Shown piece after piece: positions 18,401-26,696 of a DNA stretch of 64,000 nt. Below the pieces are notes generated by a model. That model did not search any database. It saw only the letters and a list, made by a program, of their open reading frames with translations, and was not told the origin of the DNA. Numbering within the stretch: the first letter of the stretch is position 1; every line of letters starts with the position of its first letter. The position numbers and the translations under genes are program-made. Source of the DNA: Fibrobacteria bacterium (GTDB lineage Bacteria > Fibrobacterota > Fibrobacteria > UBA5070). The stretch lies in NCBI GenBank assembly GCA_020633825.1, contig JACKCV010000002.1, positions 388,501 through 452,500 on the forward strand, in the 5' to 3' direction.

Positions 18401-20089
18401 CCTGTGGAGCCGGAGCCATTGGCCATGGCCATCGTTGCCGAAGGTGCCACGACTCCAGCCTTGGTCGTGTCCTGGTCGGACGAGGGGGGCGTCGCCATCC
18501 AAAGTGGGGCGCAGATCCAGACCCTGATCCCGCCGGGGTTCGTGGCGGTTCCGCGCCTGGAGCGCCAGGGCGATGTGGTCACTGTACGTGCGAGGTCATG
18601 GTCGGGCCGGGAGTACGTGAAGACCTATTCCCTGCCATTGCTGGGGGCCTCCCCGGAGGTCCAGGTGTTGCGGGTGGCGGGTAGTTCCAGCAAACCACTT
18701 CTGGTTGGAGAAGGATCCATCCCGCAGAAGTACCTCGATCCTCGCCCTGACCTGCAAGCCGAAGCCTGGCTGCGCGAAGCTCGCGGGACCGAAACGGCTT
18801 GGAGTCGGCCTCGTATCGCGGTGCAGAACACGGGTCGGTCTCCACTTCACGGGCTGACCTTCAAATATTTGTTCCGTGCCGACCCGAACCATCCTCCCGT
18901 CCTGGATGCCACCGTACCCGAATTGTGGCGCATCGAAAACCGGGCGGGGGACGTTTACGAACTGGTCTTCTCCGATCCCCAAGTGGAACTCGCCCCGGGG
19001 GAGCTGTGGCCCTTGGGGGATGCTGCCCGCGTGGGATTGCACATGACGAACTGGGCTCCATGGGATGCCTACAAGGACCCCTCGAACGATCGCAACTACG
19101 GGCAACCCAGGCCCAACGAGTGGATCCAGGTTTGGGACGGTTCAGGCCATCTGCTGTGGGGGCGTGATCCGGAAATTGCCGACCCGGATCGCCCCGTGGT
19201 GCGCAAGGTGTTCGTGGCATCGCGCGAAGCGGCCGTGGGCGAGTCCAACATGACCAAACCCGAGATCGAAATCCGCAACGACGGCAACATCCCACTCCAG
19301 GATCTCCAGGCGACTTGGTGGTTGCGGCTTCCGGTGGACGCACAACCGATCCTCGAGGACTGGTACACACCCACGGCGGATGTCAGGTTGGAGCCGTTTC
19401 CCAATGGCTTGTGGGCGATCCGCATGCGGATCCACGACTGGATCCAGCCGGGGCAAAAATTGTCGGTGGGATCGTTCGGAGTCCATCTTCCCCTCGGGGC
19501 TCCGTGGAATCGGGCTCTTTCTCCGTCTCGCGAGGGCGTCGATGGTCGCTGGGTTCCCAACCCCTGGATCGAGGTTCGTGATGCCCAAGGAAATGTACTG
19601 TGGGGCAATGTTCGCGACCTGGGTGCCGATTTGCCACCGGACGATGACGATGACGACGACGATGAACCGGGGCATCCTCTCGATCTGCCGGTGGAATGGC
19701 GTGACGAGGCTCCGTGGGAAACCAACCTCGTGAAGCCTCGAGTGCGAGTCACCAATCCGGGAACGACGACCGTGCGAGGGTTTGCCTTGGAATTCCCGGT
19801 CGTTCCGGAACGGAATCTGGTTCCGGTCATGGTTCTGGATCCGCATTGGGCCCCTGGCTGCCACGGGCGAGTCGAGACAAGACCTACGGAAACAGTGGGG
19901 ATTCTGGAGTGCCCAGAGGCGTCGCTGGAGCCAGGGACCGTGTGGCCGCATCCCGATGGAGCGGTCTTCTCGTTGCACTATTCCGATTGGTCGGTTTGGG
20001 ATCGGAGCAATGATCCCGCCTTTGAGGGCTTGGGTTCCACGTTCACTCCCGCTCCCGGTGTGCGCATTCTTGGTCCGGGGACTCCATGA
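15437..20089 (+). CDS. Large secreted alpha/beta hydrolase (lipase/esterase-like) with three CBM3-like modules
   Basis: A 1550-residue exported protein. A hydrophobic segment (about 37-52, SGLLIALILIVAGSSWG) serves as signal peptide after an unusually long N-region; a later in-frame ATG at 15473 is an alternative start. The hydrolase region has an oxyanion loop FVHGLGE (His240) and nucleophile elbow LVAHSQGGI (Ser533), an AHSQG variant of GxSxG as in triacylglycerol and PGAP1-like lipases. Roughly 300 residues between the two motifs are an insertion. The C-terminal third holds three related beta modules (about 1104-1250, 1254-1395, 1410-1550) ending in patterns such as LHYSDWSVWDRSNDPAF, close to the CBM3 SDWSNYDQSNDYS signature, with an Asp-rich linker before the third. 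GC is lower near the 5' end. Confidence 0.7.
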   Translation: MMNHFLAYPEVEMFSSPPQALASSLAWIRAKCSHSSSGLLIALILIVAGSSWGRVYPFPDQVTMVDWNRTGQIAGPGADPEIVNTCQAPISIELDREHFTAGVARETLTGDDAGACFIWKGGDVQWFRIYAKLLFTVTCGSGAKFQGFAYRDLGNGDGVGDEGGCLQEREPTWETQHVTLEDDGTIRGIFFNYDDGRRETIRQFDLQSLARHPEILNHTFPLLPFPGGARVLPDPVLFVHGLGERFDTAWGVVEGERACTPTDVAILPTRSPSMNPDLQTWFPNQKSLGITGEFAFSGICAEDGLPRQWRSAAQEIVYWDVVSPFPLEAPQAWTDLWQNTPPSLQSWSLEGNDLVGVVETWIPESELDRDLTGLAWESITVRPGTRTTVTSEDVSIAMVRAHLAFRKPWQDVNWRHAGAVPEASLAPLASIDTRVDRPYLSATAPDIISRIQRLKMGADINQNGLYFFNGFRPTSTGGESQPLPWWNNAGPQFPGAPGESWTLYEALEQALTRHFGEAWRNDPSLQIDLVAHSQGGITIREMLANASGTNPNTGLAMPVGVTNAANHIRRVVTVNSPHFGSVMPTDRASIPSDFNSSVGRMIDDWENFDRELLDATVDLTFLGALGASIGQMYYWKSSFLKIGYDAFIENPIEQGDYEAMRFGVQSAPVWGAMAFTADALEAISRLPADIRLRTTGNWLWPQSTLATWEYPWGSEKIDRFDHDFNMGYSFIDRSRRAGAHLAINSEEIRTLLENYPTLPDGRELDFLPLYSTTEGMGDLIRDLAVKNLGDYCDLSQDLRNAACYGGFEALRLNGVSMHYFLDRVDADLPLGGFLDDFTNGWLAKSDMLVQEESQRATREGTTWKSNLHPGKFQEPRTYEVRRFLTGGKMPDAMAPHGPISSIFEKSFAGLRLSANIDLVGAPWLGHDIYCALAPECQDLLSSATGHVVRLSWESEVKPAATLPAGPLDGLVLEAAGVTATGDFRYGVMPVEPEPLAMAIVAEGATTPALVVSWSDEGGVAIQSGAQIQTLIPPGFVAVPRLERQGDVVTVRARSWSGREYVKTYSLPLLGASPEVQVLRVAGSSSKPLLVGEGSIPQKYLDPRPDLQAEAWLREARGTETAWSRPRIAVQNTGRSPLHGLTFKYLFRADPNHPPVLDATVPELWRIENRAGDVYELVFSDPQVELAPGELWPLGDAARVGLHMTNWAPWDAYKDPSNDRNYGQPRPNEWIQVWDGSGHLLWGRDPEIADPDRPVVRKVFVASREAAVGESNMTKPEIEIRNDGNIPLQDLQATWWLRLPVDAQPILEDWYTPTADVRLEPFPNGLWAIRMRIHDWIQPGQKLSVGSFGVHLPLGAPWNRALSPSREGVDGRWVPNPWIEVRDAQGNVLWGNVRDLGADLPPDDDDDDDDEPGHPLDLPVEWRDEAPWETNLVKPRVRVTNPGTTTVRGFALEFPVVPERNLVPVMVLDPHWAPGCHGRVETRPTETVGILECPEASLEPGTVWPHPDGAVFSLHYSDWSVWDRSNDPAFEGLGSTFTPAPGVRILGPGTP

Positions 20090-21240
20090 TGCGGTTTTCC
20101 CTTTTGGTCGGAATCCTCCTCGCATCGTGTAGCGGGGATCCGGTGAAGACGGTCCCCACCGGCCCGCAGGGAGCGTGGCGTCCTGCCAGTGCGGAAGCGC
20201 CCGGGCAGGGCGAGACGGATGCCTTCTGGAGGCGGGTCACGGTTTCGGGCAAACGCTTGCTCGCAATGACTGGTTTGGGTGAGATCTGGCGGAGTCAAGC
20301 GTATTCTTCCGGGTGGGTCAAGATGGCTTGGCCGTACGTTGGGACTCCGTATTCCTGGTATGCCGAAGAGGATACCCTTTGGGTAGGCACTGAAAAGCCT
20401 GGACGCTTGTATCGATGCGCGGTATCGAATTGGAGTTGCCTCGATCTCGGCTTGCCGATCGCAGACTCCTTGATGGTCGATCACATTGCTCGTCTACACG
20501 GGCGTCTAACCACGTTCAGTACGGCGTATCGGATTCGAAGACTTTGGTCTGCTAAAGCGGAAGGTTGGGATTCCATTCTTTCAACAGAGTTTCCATTGGA
20601 TGCCCCATTTCATTCCCTCGTGGTTGGCGATACCCTGTGGGCTGCAACCTGGGAAAGCGGATTGTGGTACCGCACGACGTCGGATTCCGTCTGGAAACGC
20701 CAGGCGGCACCTAGGAGGATCGCACTCGGATTGACTGACTCGGTGACTCATCCCAGAGGGCTTGCTTGGCACAACGGTGCTTTGTGGGTCGCGGACTGGG
20801 GGGGTGTCGTCACCAGGATGTTGGGGGGGCGCTCCCCGTACGAAGCGGTCGACAACTGCGTATGGAGTTCCATCCAAAGTACGTCCTGTCGCTTGGGGCC
20901 GATCAACATCTTCTCTCTTCTCTCGTATCGGGGGCGGTTGTATTCCGCCGGATTCTTCGGAGCCTCCCCACACGTCCTGGACGAGGCGCACGGCTTCTGG
21001 ATTCCCACGGAGATTGCGGGCTGGTGCTGGGACAACGACAACGTATGCGGAGGCAAGCGCACCTGGGATATGGTGGGCTTGGGCGACACCCTCTACACGG
21101 CCAGTTCGCGATTCATCATGAAAATTCCACTTTCGCAGGTGCCGGTCTTCAGCGAATCCCTGATGGACCGCTTCCACTGGCCCCGCGACACCTCGTTCCG
21201 CGACAGCCTCTTCCGCCGCAACAACCCGCTGCGGCCATGA
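20086..21240 (+). CDS. Propeller-like lipoprotein, copy 1
   Basis: A 384-residue lipoprotein with signal peptide and lipobox (LLVGILLASC), coupled to the hydrolase by an ATGA overlap. The mature protein has repeated short motifs typical of beta-propellers: KRLLAMTGLGEIWRS, EEDTLWVGTEKPGRLY, GDTLWAATWESGLWYR, NGALWVADWGGVVTRM, RGRLYSAGFFGASPHV and GDTLYTASSRFIMKI. Residues about 114-175 differ almost completely from the second copy, whereas both ends match it. The coupling suggests it works with the hydrolase, for instance as surface partner, chaperone or inhibitor; none of these is shown by the sequence. Its stop codon is created at the duplication junction. Confidence 0.75.
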   Translation: MMRFSLLVGILLASCSGDPVKTVPTGPQGAWRPASAEAPGQGETDAFWRRVTVSGKRLLAMTGLGEIWRSQAYSSGWVKMAWPYVGTPYSWYAEEDTLWVGTEKPGRLYRCAVSNWSCLDLGLPIADSLMVDHIARLHGRLTTFSTAYRIRRLWSAKAEGWDSILSTEFPLDAPFHSLVVGDTLWAATWESGLWYRTTSDSVWKRQAAPRRIALGLTDSVTHPRGLAWHNGALWVADWGGVVTRMLGGRSPYEAVDNCVWSSIQSTSCRLGPINIFSLLSYRGRLYSAGFFGASPHVLDEAHGFWIPTEIAGWCWDNDNVCGGKRTWDMVGLGDTLYTASSRFIMKIPLSQVPVFSESLMDRFHWPRDTSFRDSLFRRNNPLRP

Positions 21241-21277
21241 CGACGACGATGAACCGGGGCATCCTCTCGATCTGCCG

Positions 21278-21676
21278 GTGGAATGGCGTGACGAGGCTCC
21301 GTGGGAAACCAACCTCGTGAAGCCTCGAGTGCGAGTCACCAATCCGGGAACGACGACCGTGCGAGGGTTTGCCTTGGAATTCCCGGTCGTTCCGGAACGG
21401 AATCTGGTTCCGGTCATGGTTCTGGATCCGCATTGGGCCCCTGGCTGCCACGGGCGAGTCGAGACAAGACCTACGGAAACAGTGGGGATTCTGGAGTGCC
21501 CAGAGGCGTCGCTGGAGCCAGGGACCGTGTGGCCGCATCCCGATGGGGCGGTCTTCTCGTTGCACTATTCAGACTGGTCCGCATGGGATCGGAGCAATGA
21601 TCCCGCCTTCGCGGGCTTGGGTTCCACGTTCACTCCCGCTCCCGGGGTGCGCGTTCTTGGTCCAGGGACTCCTTGA
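21278..21676 (+). pseudogene. Orphan duplicate of the hydrolase's last CBM3-like module
   Basis: Codes 132 residues nearly identical to residues about 1418-1550 of the large hydrolase (differences such as SVWDRS to SAWDRS and FEGLG to FAGLG). It lacks a signal peptide and catalytic domain. The only start in frame is a GTG (21278) with no clear ribosome-binding site, so it may not be made as a protein, or only by re-initiation after the upstream lipoprotein stop at 21240. It keeps an intact frame and an ATGA overlap with the following lipoprotein, so it may still serve in coupling. Confidence 0.75.
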
Positions 21677-22824
21677 TGCGGTTTTCCCTTTTGGTCGGAA
21701 TCCTCCTCGCATCGTGTAGCGGGGATCCGGTGAAGACTGTCCCCTCAGGCCCGCAGGGAGCGTGGCGTCCTGCCAGTGCGGAAGCGCCCGGGCAGGGCGA
21801 GACGGATGCCTTCTGGAGGCGGGTCACTGTTTCTGGCAAACGCTTGCTCGCAATGACTGGTTTGGGTGAGATCTGGCGGAGTCAAGCGTATTCTTCCGGG
21901 TGGGTCAAGATGGCTTGGCCGTACGTTGGGACTCCGTATTCCTGGTATGCCGAAGAGGATACCCTTTGGGTAGGCACTGAAAAGCCTGGACGCTTGTATC
22001 GATGCGCGGTATCTCAATGGCTGTGTGAGGATTTGCAACTGCCAGCTCATGACTCCTTTCATGTTTTCAATATCCAGCGTTTTAACAAGAGTCTGGCTGT
22101 GTTTACTTACGCGTATCGATCGCCGAAAGCATGGCTGATCAACGAAGGCAAGATTCATTCGTGGGACTCGTTGATACCTGATGACACCCCATTCCATTCC
22201 CTCGTGGTTGGCGATACCCTGTGGGCTGCAACCTGGGAAAGCGGATTGTGGTACCGCACGACGTCGGATTCCGTCTGGAAACGGCAGGCGGCAGCTCGCT
22301 GGATCGGAGGGAATCTCAACGATTCCCTCAAGAACCCAAGGGGGCTTGCCTGGCACAACGGTGCCTTGTGGGTCGCAGACTGGGCCAGTACGGTGACCCG
22401 GATGCCCAGCGGTCGCGCTCCCTACGATGCGGTCGACAACTGTATCTGGGATTCCATCCAGAGTACATCCTGTCGGCGAGGACCAGTGAACATCTTCTCT
22501 CTTCTCTCGTATCGGGGGCGTTTGTTCTCCGGTGGGTTCTTCGGAGCCTCCCCACACGTCCTGGACGAGGCGCACGGCTTCTGGATTCCCACGGAGATTG
22601 CGGGCTGGTGCTGGGACAACGACAACGTATGCGGAGGCAAGCGCACCTGGGATATGGTGGGCTTGGGCGACACCCTCTACACGGCCAGTTCGCGATTCAT
22701 CATGAAAATTCCACTTTCGCAGGTGCCGGTCTTCAGCGAATCCCTGATGGACCGCTTCCACTGGCCCCGCGACACCTCGTTCCGCGACAGCCTCTTCCGC
22801 CGCAACAACCCGCTGCGGCCGTGA
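21673..22824 (+). CDS. Propeller-like lipoprotein, copy 2
   Basis: A 383-residue paralogue of the lipoprotein at 20086-21240, with the same signal peptide and lipobox, coupled to the orphan module by an ATGA overlap. The first 112 and the last 100 residues are almost identical to copy 1; residues about 113-175 are a different sequence of the same predicted propeller character (HVFNIQRFNKSLAVFTYAYRS against MVDHIARLHGRLTTFSTAYRI). Additional substitutions cluster at IGGNLNDSLKNP and ASTVTRMPSGRAPYD. Divergence restricted to blocks points to selection for variety or to conversion of the flanks. Confidence 0.75.
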   Translation: MMRFSLLVGILLASCSGDPVKTVPSGPQGAWRPASAEAPGQGETDAFWRRVTVSGKRLLAMTGLGEIWRSQAYSSGWVKMAWPYVGTPYSWYAEEDTLWVGTEKPGRLYRCAVSQWLCEDLQLPAHDSFHVFNIQRFNKSLAVFTYAYRSPKAWLINEGKIHSWDSLIPDDTPFHSLVVGDTLWAATWESGLWYRTTSDSVWKRQAAARWIGGNLNDSLKNPRGLAWHNGALWVADWASTVTRMPSGRAPYDAVDNCIWDSIQSTSCRRGPVNIFSLLSYRGRLFSGGFFGASPHVLDEAHGFWIPTEIAGWCWDNDNVCGGKRTWDMVGLGDTLYTASSRFIMKIPLSQVPVFSESLMDRFHWPRDTSFRDSLFRRNNPLRP

Positions 22825-22943
22825 GGACCGGCACTCGCATCGCGAGGGACCTGCCCCGTCCCACGGCGCAGGAATCACACTCCTTCCCGACCTGGTTGAG
22901 GTTTCGGGGGCGAACATTCGGGGACAGGCTCGGGGCAGGCTTC

Positions 22944-22961
22944 CGGGGATCGAGATCCCCG
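22944..22961. terminator. Perfect hairpin between convergent genes
   Basis: CGGGGATC-GA-GATCCCCG is a perfect inverted repeat 6 bp from the stop codon of the minus-strand PPK2 gene and 120 bp past the plus-strand lipoprotein stop. There is no T tract, so terminator function is only suggested by position. Confidence 0.4.
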
Positions 22962-22967
22962 TAGGCT

Positions 22968-23831
22968 TCAGAGCGTCTTCTTGATCGCCAGGAGTTCTTC
23001 GCGACGCTCGGGGGTGGTCTTGGGATAGTCCAATCCCATGGAGCGCAGGGCGTTGAGGACGATCTCCGAAATGATCAGGCGAGCGTTCTCCTTGTCGTCG
23101 GCGGGGACCACGTACCAGGGGGAATCCTTGGTGCTGGTCGCCTCGAGGCATGCGGCGAAGGCGTGCGCGTACTCGTCCCAGTGCTTGCGTTCGCTCGCGT
23201 CGGCCGAACTGAATTTCCAGTTCTTGTCCGGGTCGTCGATCCGCTCCAGGAAACGGCGTTTCTGTTCGTCCTTCGAAAGGTGCAGGTAGAACTTGATGAT
23301 GCGGGTGCCGTTGCAATGCAGATGCCGTTCGAGGTCGTTGATGGAACGGTATCGTTCCTTCCACAACCCCTTGCCCCGCGCGGATCCTTCCGGTCGGCCC
23401 GTGGAATCGAGGATCTCGGGGTGCACGCGAACGACCAGGACGTCCTCGTAGTAGGATCGGTTGAAGATCCCGATCATGCCCCTCGGGGGGAGTCGCTTGG
23501 TGGTGCGCCACAGGAAGTCGTGCTGCTTCTCCTCGGCGCTGGGTTGCTTGAAACTCGACACCTGGCAGCCTTGTGGGTTGATTCCGGTGAGGACATGCCG
23601 GATGGCGCCATCCTTGCCCGCCGCATCCATCCCCTGGAAGATCAGGAGCAAGGCTTGCCGGTCGGAGGCGTACATCAACCTCTGGAGATCGCTCAGCTCC
23701 TCCACCTGCTCCTCCAGGAGCTCTTCGTAGTGCTTCTTGGACTTGTAGACGGGCTTGACTTCCGTGGGCCAACGTGCGAGGTCGACCTTCTTCCCTGGCG
23801 GAACGCGAAACTCCTTGGTGTCGATTTTCAT
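22968..23831 (-). CDS. ppk2: Polyphosphate kinase 2 family protein (polyphosphate:nucleotide phosphotransferase)
   Basis: A 287-residue cytoplasmic kinase that transfers phosphate between polyphosphate and nucleotides. The Walker A region is FQGMDAAGKDGAIRHV (about residues 66-80), followed by the characteristic SFKQPSAEEKQHDFLWR and GMIGIFNRSYYEDVLVVRVHP blocks, then ERHLHCNGTRIIKFYLHLSKDEQKRRFLERIDDPDKNWKF-type lid and helical segments that define the PPK2 fold. Length fits one-domain class I or III enzymes (280-300 residues), which phosphorylate nucleoside diphosphates or AMP. Start at ATG 23831 matches the usual N-terminus. Confidence 0.92.
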   Translation of the reverse strand: MKIDTKEFRVPPGKKVDLARWPTEVKPVYKSKKHYEELLEEQVEELSDLQRLMYASDRQALLLIFQGMDAAGKDGAIRHVLTGINPQGCQVSSFKQPSAEEKQHDFLWRTTKRLPPRGMIGIFNRSYYEDVLVVRVHPEILDSTGRPEGSARGKGLWKERYRSINDLERHLHCNGTRIIKFYLHLSKDEQKRRFLERIDDPDKNWKFSSADASERKHWDEYAHAFAACLEATSTKDSPWYVVPADDKENARLIISEIVLNALRSMGLDYPKTTPERREELLAIKKTL

Positions 23832-23968
23832 GCGATGGCTTTCCGATCTTGGAGATGGGGGAATTGCAGGGGGAGGAATGGAGGGAATCCCATTCGGGGA
23901 CGGCGAGCATCCTGCGTGGCCGGAAGCACCGATTCCCGAATTGGATGGTCCGAGTGGACCTGGACAGT

Positions 23969-24910
23969 TCAGAAGGTAGGCCCCCCCTCTCTCATGGTGG
24001 GATATTTCAACTCCGGGAGGAGTTCCTTCCTCATGCGAGTGGTGTCCCCATAGTAGGAGACCCTTCCGATCTTCACGAAATCCCTGGTGAGCGGGCTCCT
24101 GGTCCCGAGGAGGGAGGAGGCGAGTTCGCACACCGACGCCGCGGTGTGGATCATCCACAACGGCATGGTCCAGGGACGCGGAACCTCCCACATCTCGCAG
24201 GCGAATTCCAGGTATTCCTGCAGGGTCTGGACGCCGTCGTCGCCGATGTTGTAGACCCCTCGGGCGGACTCCGTTGCGGCGACGTTCTTCACGACGTCCA
24301 GGAAATCCTGTTTGGAGATCAGATGGATGCCGGTGGGCTTCTTCCAGACTCCCAGGATACGGTGGCGGGCGAACCAACGCGCCGCATCGGGCATCAGGAT
24401 GCCTCTGCCATAGACCATCCCCACGCGCAGGATCACCCCGTCGGGGTACGCATCGACCAGCAACCTTTCCTCCTCCAGGCGCGTGGCGGCGTGGACGGAA
24501 ATGGGATGCCGATCCATCCGGTCGGTGGAGGGGTGCTCCGGATCGGTTTCTCCTTCCACATGGGGGAAGCTGACGAGCGTGATGCGTTTCACTCCGACTT
24601 TCTTGGCGACTTCCACCAGATTCCGGAAATACCGGACATTGGTCGTGGGCAGGAAGGATTCCGGTTTGGCCTGGAAGAGCACTCCCGCGTAGTGGATGAT
24701 CTCGTCCACCCCGGTGAGTGCCTCGAACAAGGTTTCCTTCCGATCCAAGTCGCAGGTGTGGATGGCAACGCGGTCTGGATCCGAGATTGGAAATGGATAC
24801 GGCTTCTTGTGGATCATCAAACGGAGGGTGAACTCGGAATGTTCCTCGAGATGCTTCGCGGTGAGGCTCCCGAGATTCCCGGCGGCACCCGTGATGCAAA
24901 TGGTCTTCAT
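23969..24910 (-). CDS. NAD(P)-dependent epimerase/dehydratase (extended SDR)
   Basis: A 313-residue Rossmann-fold protein. The cofactor loop is ITGAAGNLGSL (residues 6-16, TGxxGxxG), the Asp/Arg region RLMIHKKPY suggests the nucleotide-specificity strand, and DEIIHYAGV matches the conserved extended-SDR strand. The usual catalytic YxxxK is not evident: the corresponding region reads DRMDRHPISVHAATRLEEERL, so it may be an atypical SDR acting as a reductase-like or binding protein. The reaction cannot be named. It sits 137 bp behind the PPK2 start on the same strand; an operon with it is possible. Confidence 0.75.
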   Translation of the reverse strand: MKTICITGAAGNLGSLTAKHLEEHSEFTLRLMIHKKPYPFPISDPDRVAIHTCDLDRKETLFEALTGVDEIIHYAGVLFQAKPESFLPTTNVRYFRNLVEVAKKVGVKRITLVSFPHVEGETDPEHPSTDRMDRHPISVHAATRLEEERLLVDAYPDGVILRVGMVYGRGILMPDAARWFARHRILGVWKKPTGIHLISKQDFLDVVKNVAATESARGVYNIGDDGVQTLQEYLEFACEMWEVPRPWTMPLWMIHTAASVCELASSLLGTRSPLTRDFVKIGRVSYYGDTTRMRKELLPELKYPTMREGGPTF

Positions 24911-24973
24911 CGGAGCTGGGCTTTCGTCTGAGGGGGGAGACGGTGGGGTTCGTCGCCATCGTCGACTGTGGTG

Positions 24974-26044
24974 TCAATTTCCGGTATGGAGGTCGTTCGG
25001 CGCATCGATCCAGTCCCCGTCGCGGAAGACCGTCCGGTCCCCCAGGACGATGGATTTCGCGTCGATGAAGATGTCGACGTGGTGGCGCCCGTCCTTCCTG
25101 CGGAATCCCGGCTTGGGATAGATCTGATGCTTGGCGCCCAGGGAGAAATGCAGGCCGTTCATCCGTTCGAAAGTTCCCACATCGGGAACGGAGCGGGTCG
25201 GGCTGAATGCCTTGTTGAGACCGAAGCCCCATTCCCGGAGCCAGACGGTGCCCCCTTCGTCGTGGCGAATCTGCTCGAGGATTTCCTCGAATTCCCGTGG
25301 AGCGTCTTCCGATCGGACCACCTGGCCTTTGGCGATGGTCAGGAGAATGGGGCGCTCGGGCATCACCATGGTGAAATTCCTGTCGGCGTACGCGAAGACC
25401 ACCATCTGGCCTTCCACGGATTCGAGGTTCTTCGCTTCGGTGAAAACCTCCCCGATGGGGAACTGACCTCCGACGTTCTTGGTGGCGGAATAATCGCCGA
25501 CATTCAGGCTGGCCGGCTCGAAAGGTCCGTTGCACACCAAGGTGCTTCCATTCCCCGAAACGACGGTTCCGCTCTTCGCGGCGGCGACCGCCAGCTTCAA
25601 CCGGTTTCCCAGCGGCCTTAGACGGGAGGGGTCGTAGGCCAGTGATTCGAGGTAGAGGGGGATGGAGGGGCCGGTCATGCGCGCCAGATGGGGATGCTCC
25701 ACCACCTTGAGGCCGCGCCGGAACAATTCCACCCGGATGCGGAACGTGCTCAATCGGAAACTGGTGGATTGGATGAGGATCACCAGATCGCCGCGAGCCA
25801 TTCGGTCGAAGGCGGAGAAGACCTCCTCGGGGGGAACCTCGTCGAAGCAAAGGGAGCGGGCTGCGGGGCAGACCTCCAGGTAGAGGCGGGTCAGGATGCG
25901 ACTGAGAGGGGAACCGGTGTCGAAGACGACGAGGATTTCCTGGGAAGGTTCCCATGCGATGGCCAGAGTGAGCGTGTCGCCGAGATTCCGGATTCCCATG
26001 TCGTGGATGGGCGGAGGAAGTTCGATGTCTGGGGGGAAAAGCAT
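24974..26044 (-). CDS. M29-like aminopeptidase family protein
   Basis: A 356-residue soluble protein. The metal-binding half is recognisable by GGQFPIGEVFTEAKN (M29 pattern GNxPxGEVFTAP), REWGFGLNKAFSPTR, MNGLHFSLGAKHQIYP and HHVDIFIDAKSIVLGD, which supply the Glu, Glu, His and His/Asp ligands expected for thermophilic-type aminopeptidases and related dihydroxypyridine dioxygenases. The N-terminal part (DTLTLAIAWEPSQEILVVFDTGSP) fits the other domain of the fold. The ATG at 26044 follows an AGGAAC element; the earlier in-frame start at 26170 lacks one. The substrate is unknown. Confidence 0.65.
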   Translation of the reverse strand: MLFPPDIELPPPIHDMGIRNLGDTLTLAIAWEPSQEILVVFDTGSPLSRILTRLYLEVCPAARSLCFDEVPPEEVFSAFDRMARGDLVILIQSTSFRLSTFRIRVELFRRGLKVVEHPHLARMTGPSIPLYLESLAYDPSRLRPLGNRLKLAVAAAKSGTVVSGNGSTLVCNGPFEPASLNVGDYSATKNVGGQFPIGEVFTEAKNLESVEGQMVVFAYADRNFTMVMPERPILLTIAKGQVVRSEDAPREFEEILEQIRHDEGGTVWLREWGFGLNKAFSPTRSVPDVGTFERMNGLHFSLGAKHQIYPKPGFRRKDGRHHVDIFIDAKSIVLGDRTVFRDGDWIDAPNDLHTGN

Positions 26045-26231
26045 CGGAAGGATGTTCCTGGTCTGGGACGTCGCTGGTCGCGAAGGGTTGGGATGCTTCG
26101 GGGAGTCCTCTCGCGGGATCACCGGCATCCTGCCTGTAAAAGTGGATCCGTTTCGCGAGATACGGTTCACTTCGGTGGATCGACCGATGCCGGGGTTCGG
26201 AAGGGAGCGATCCCTCCGAAGAGGTCTCCGC

Positions 26232-26696
26232 TCACGACAACCCCTGGATCTTCAGGCTCCGGGCGCGGAGGATGTTCCGGATCAGCATGTAGACCGCGTG
26301 GGGAAGCATGATGAAGGTCATGCCGGAATTGGGAACCATGTAGCAGCCCAGCCCAACGACGAGGAGGTACGAAAGCGTGAAGCTCAGAGGGAGAGGGCGC
26401 TTCTGGATCTCGATCGAGTGCACGAGCAGTCCGATCGGGATCAGGAGCAATCCGAAATAGAAGAACCAGAACGCGGCGAACAGATCGGATCTCGATACGC
26501 CCTCCACCAAGGGGAGATCGTCCAGGCCGTTGCTGATCTTGAAGAAGTTGGTTTTCGCGAATTCGGCGAACTGGTTCTGGAAACCGTCGGAGGAGAGTGC
26601 GAATTGATTGTGCATCCCTCCGATGACGATGAGCAGGACTCCATTGGTGACCTTGGAAGTGAGCCTGGAAACCTTGCGGAAGAAATTCTCGGCCAT
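26232..26696 (-). CDS. Four-helix membrane protein, DUF6463-like
   Basis: A 154-residue integral membrane protein with hydrophobic segments at about 17-28, 67-90, 100-117 and 125-140. The N-terminal GVLLIVIGGMHNQFALSSDGFQNQF resembles DUF6463 proteins, whose role is unknown; the family match is from memory and not certain. It starts at an ATG at 26696 and is divergent from the SulP transporter gene. It could be cotranscribed with the peptidase gene 187 bp downstream, but the gap is wide. Confidence 0.6.
   Translation of the reverse strand: MAENFFRKVSRLTSKVTNGVLLIVIGGMHNQFALSSDGFQNQFAEFAKTNFFKISNGLDDLPLVEGVSRSDLFAAFWFFYFGLLLIPIGLLVHSIEIQKRPLPLSFTLSYLLVVGLGCYMVPNSGMTFIMLPHAVYMLIRNILRARSLKIQGLS

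Larger units (their letters stand above)
19650..22820 (+). repeat. Tandem 1.59-kb duplication with mosaic divergence
   Basis: Copy 1 is 19650-21236 (1587 bp) and copy 2 is 21237-22820 (1584 bp). Both start with ATGACGACGACGATGAACC and end with CTGCGGCC. Each contains the last CBM3-like module of the hydrolase and a complete lipoprotein gene. Most of the length is almost identical, but 20427-20610 and 22014-22194 are essentially unrelated, and shorter diverged patches lie around 20709-20760 and 20800-20850. The junction supplies the stop codon of the first lipoprotein. Confidence 0.95.
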
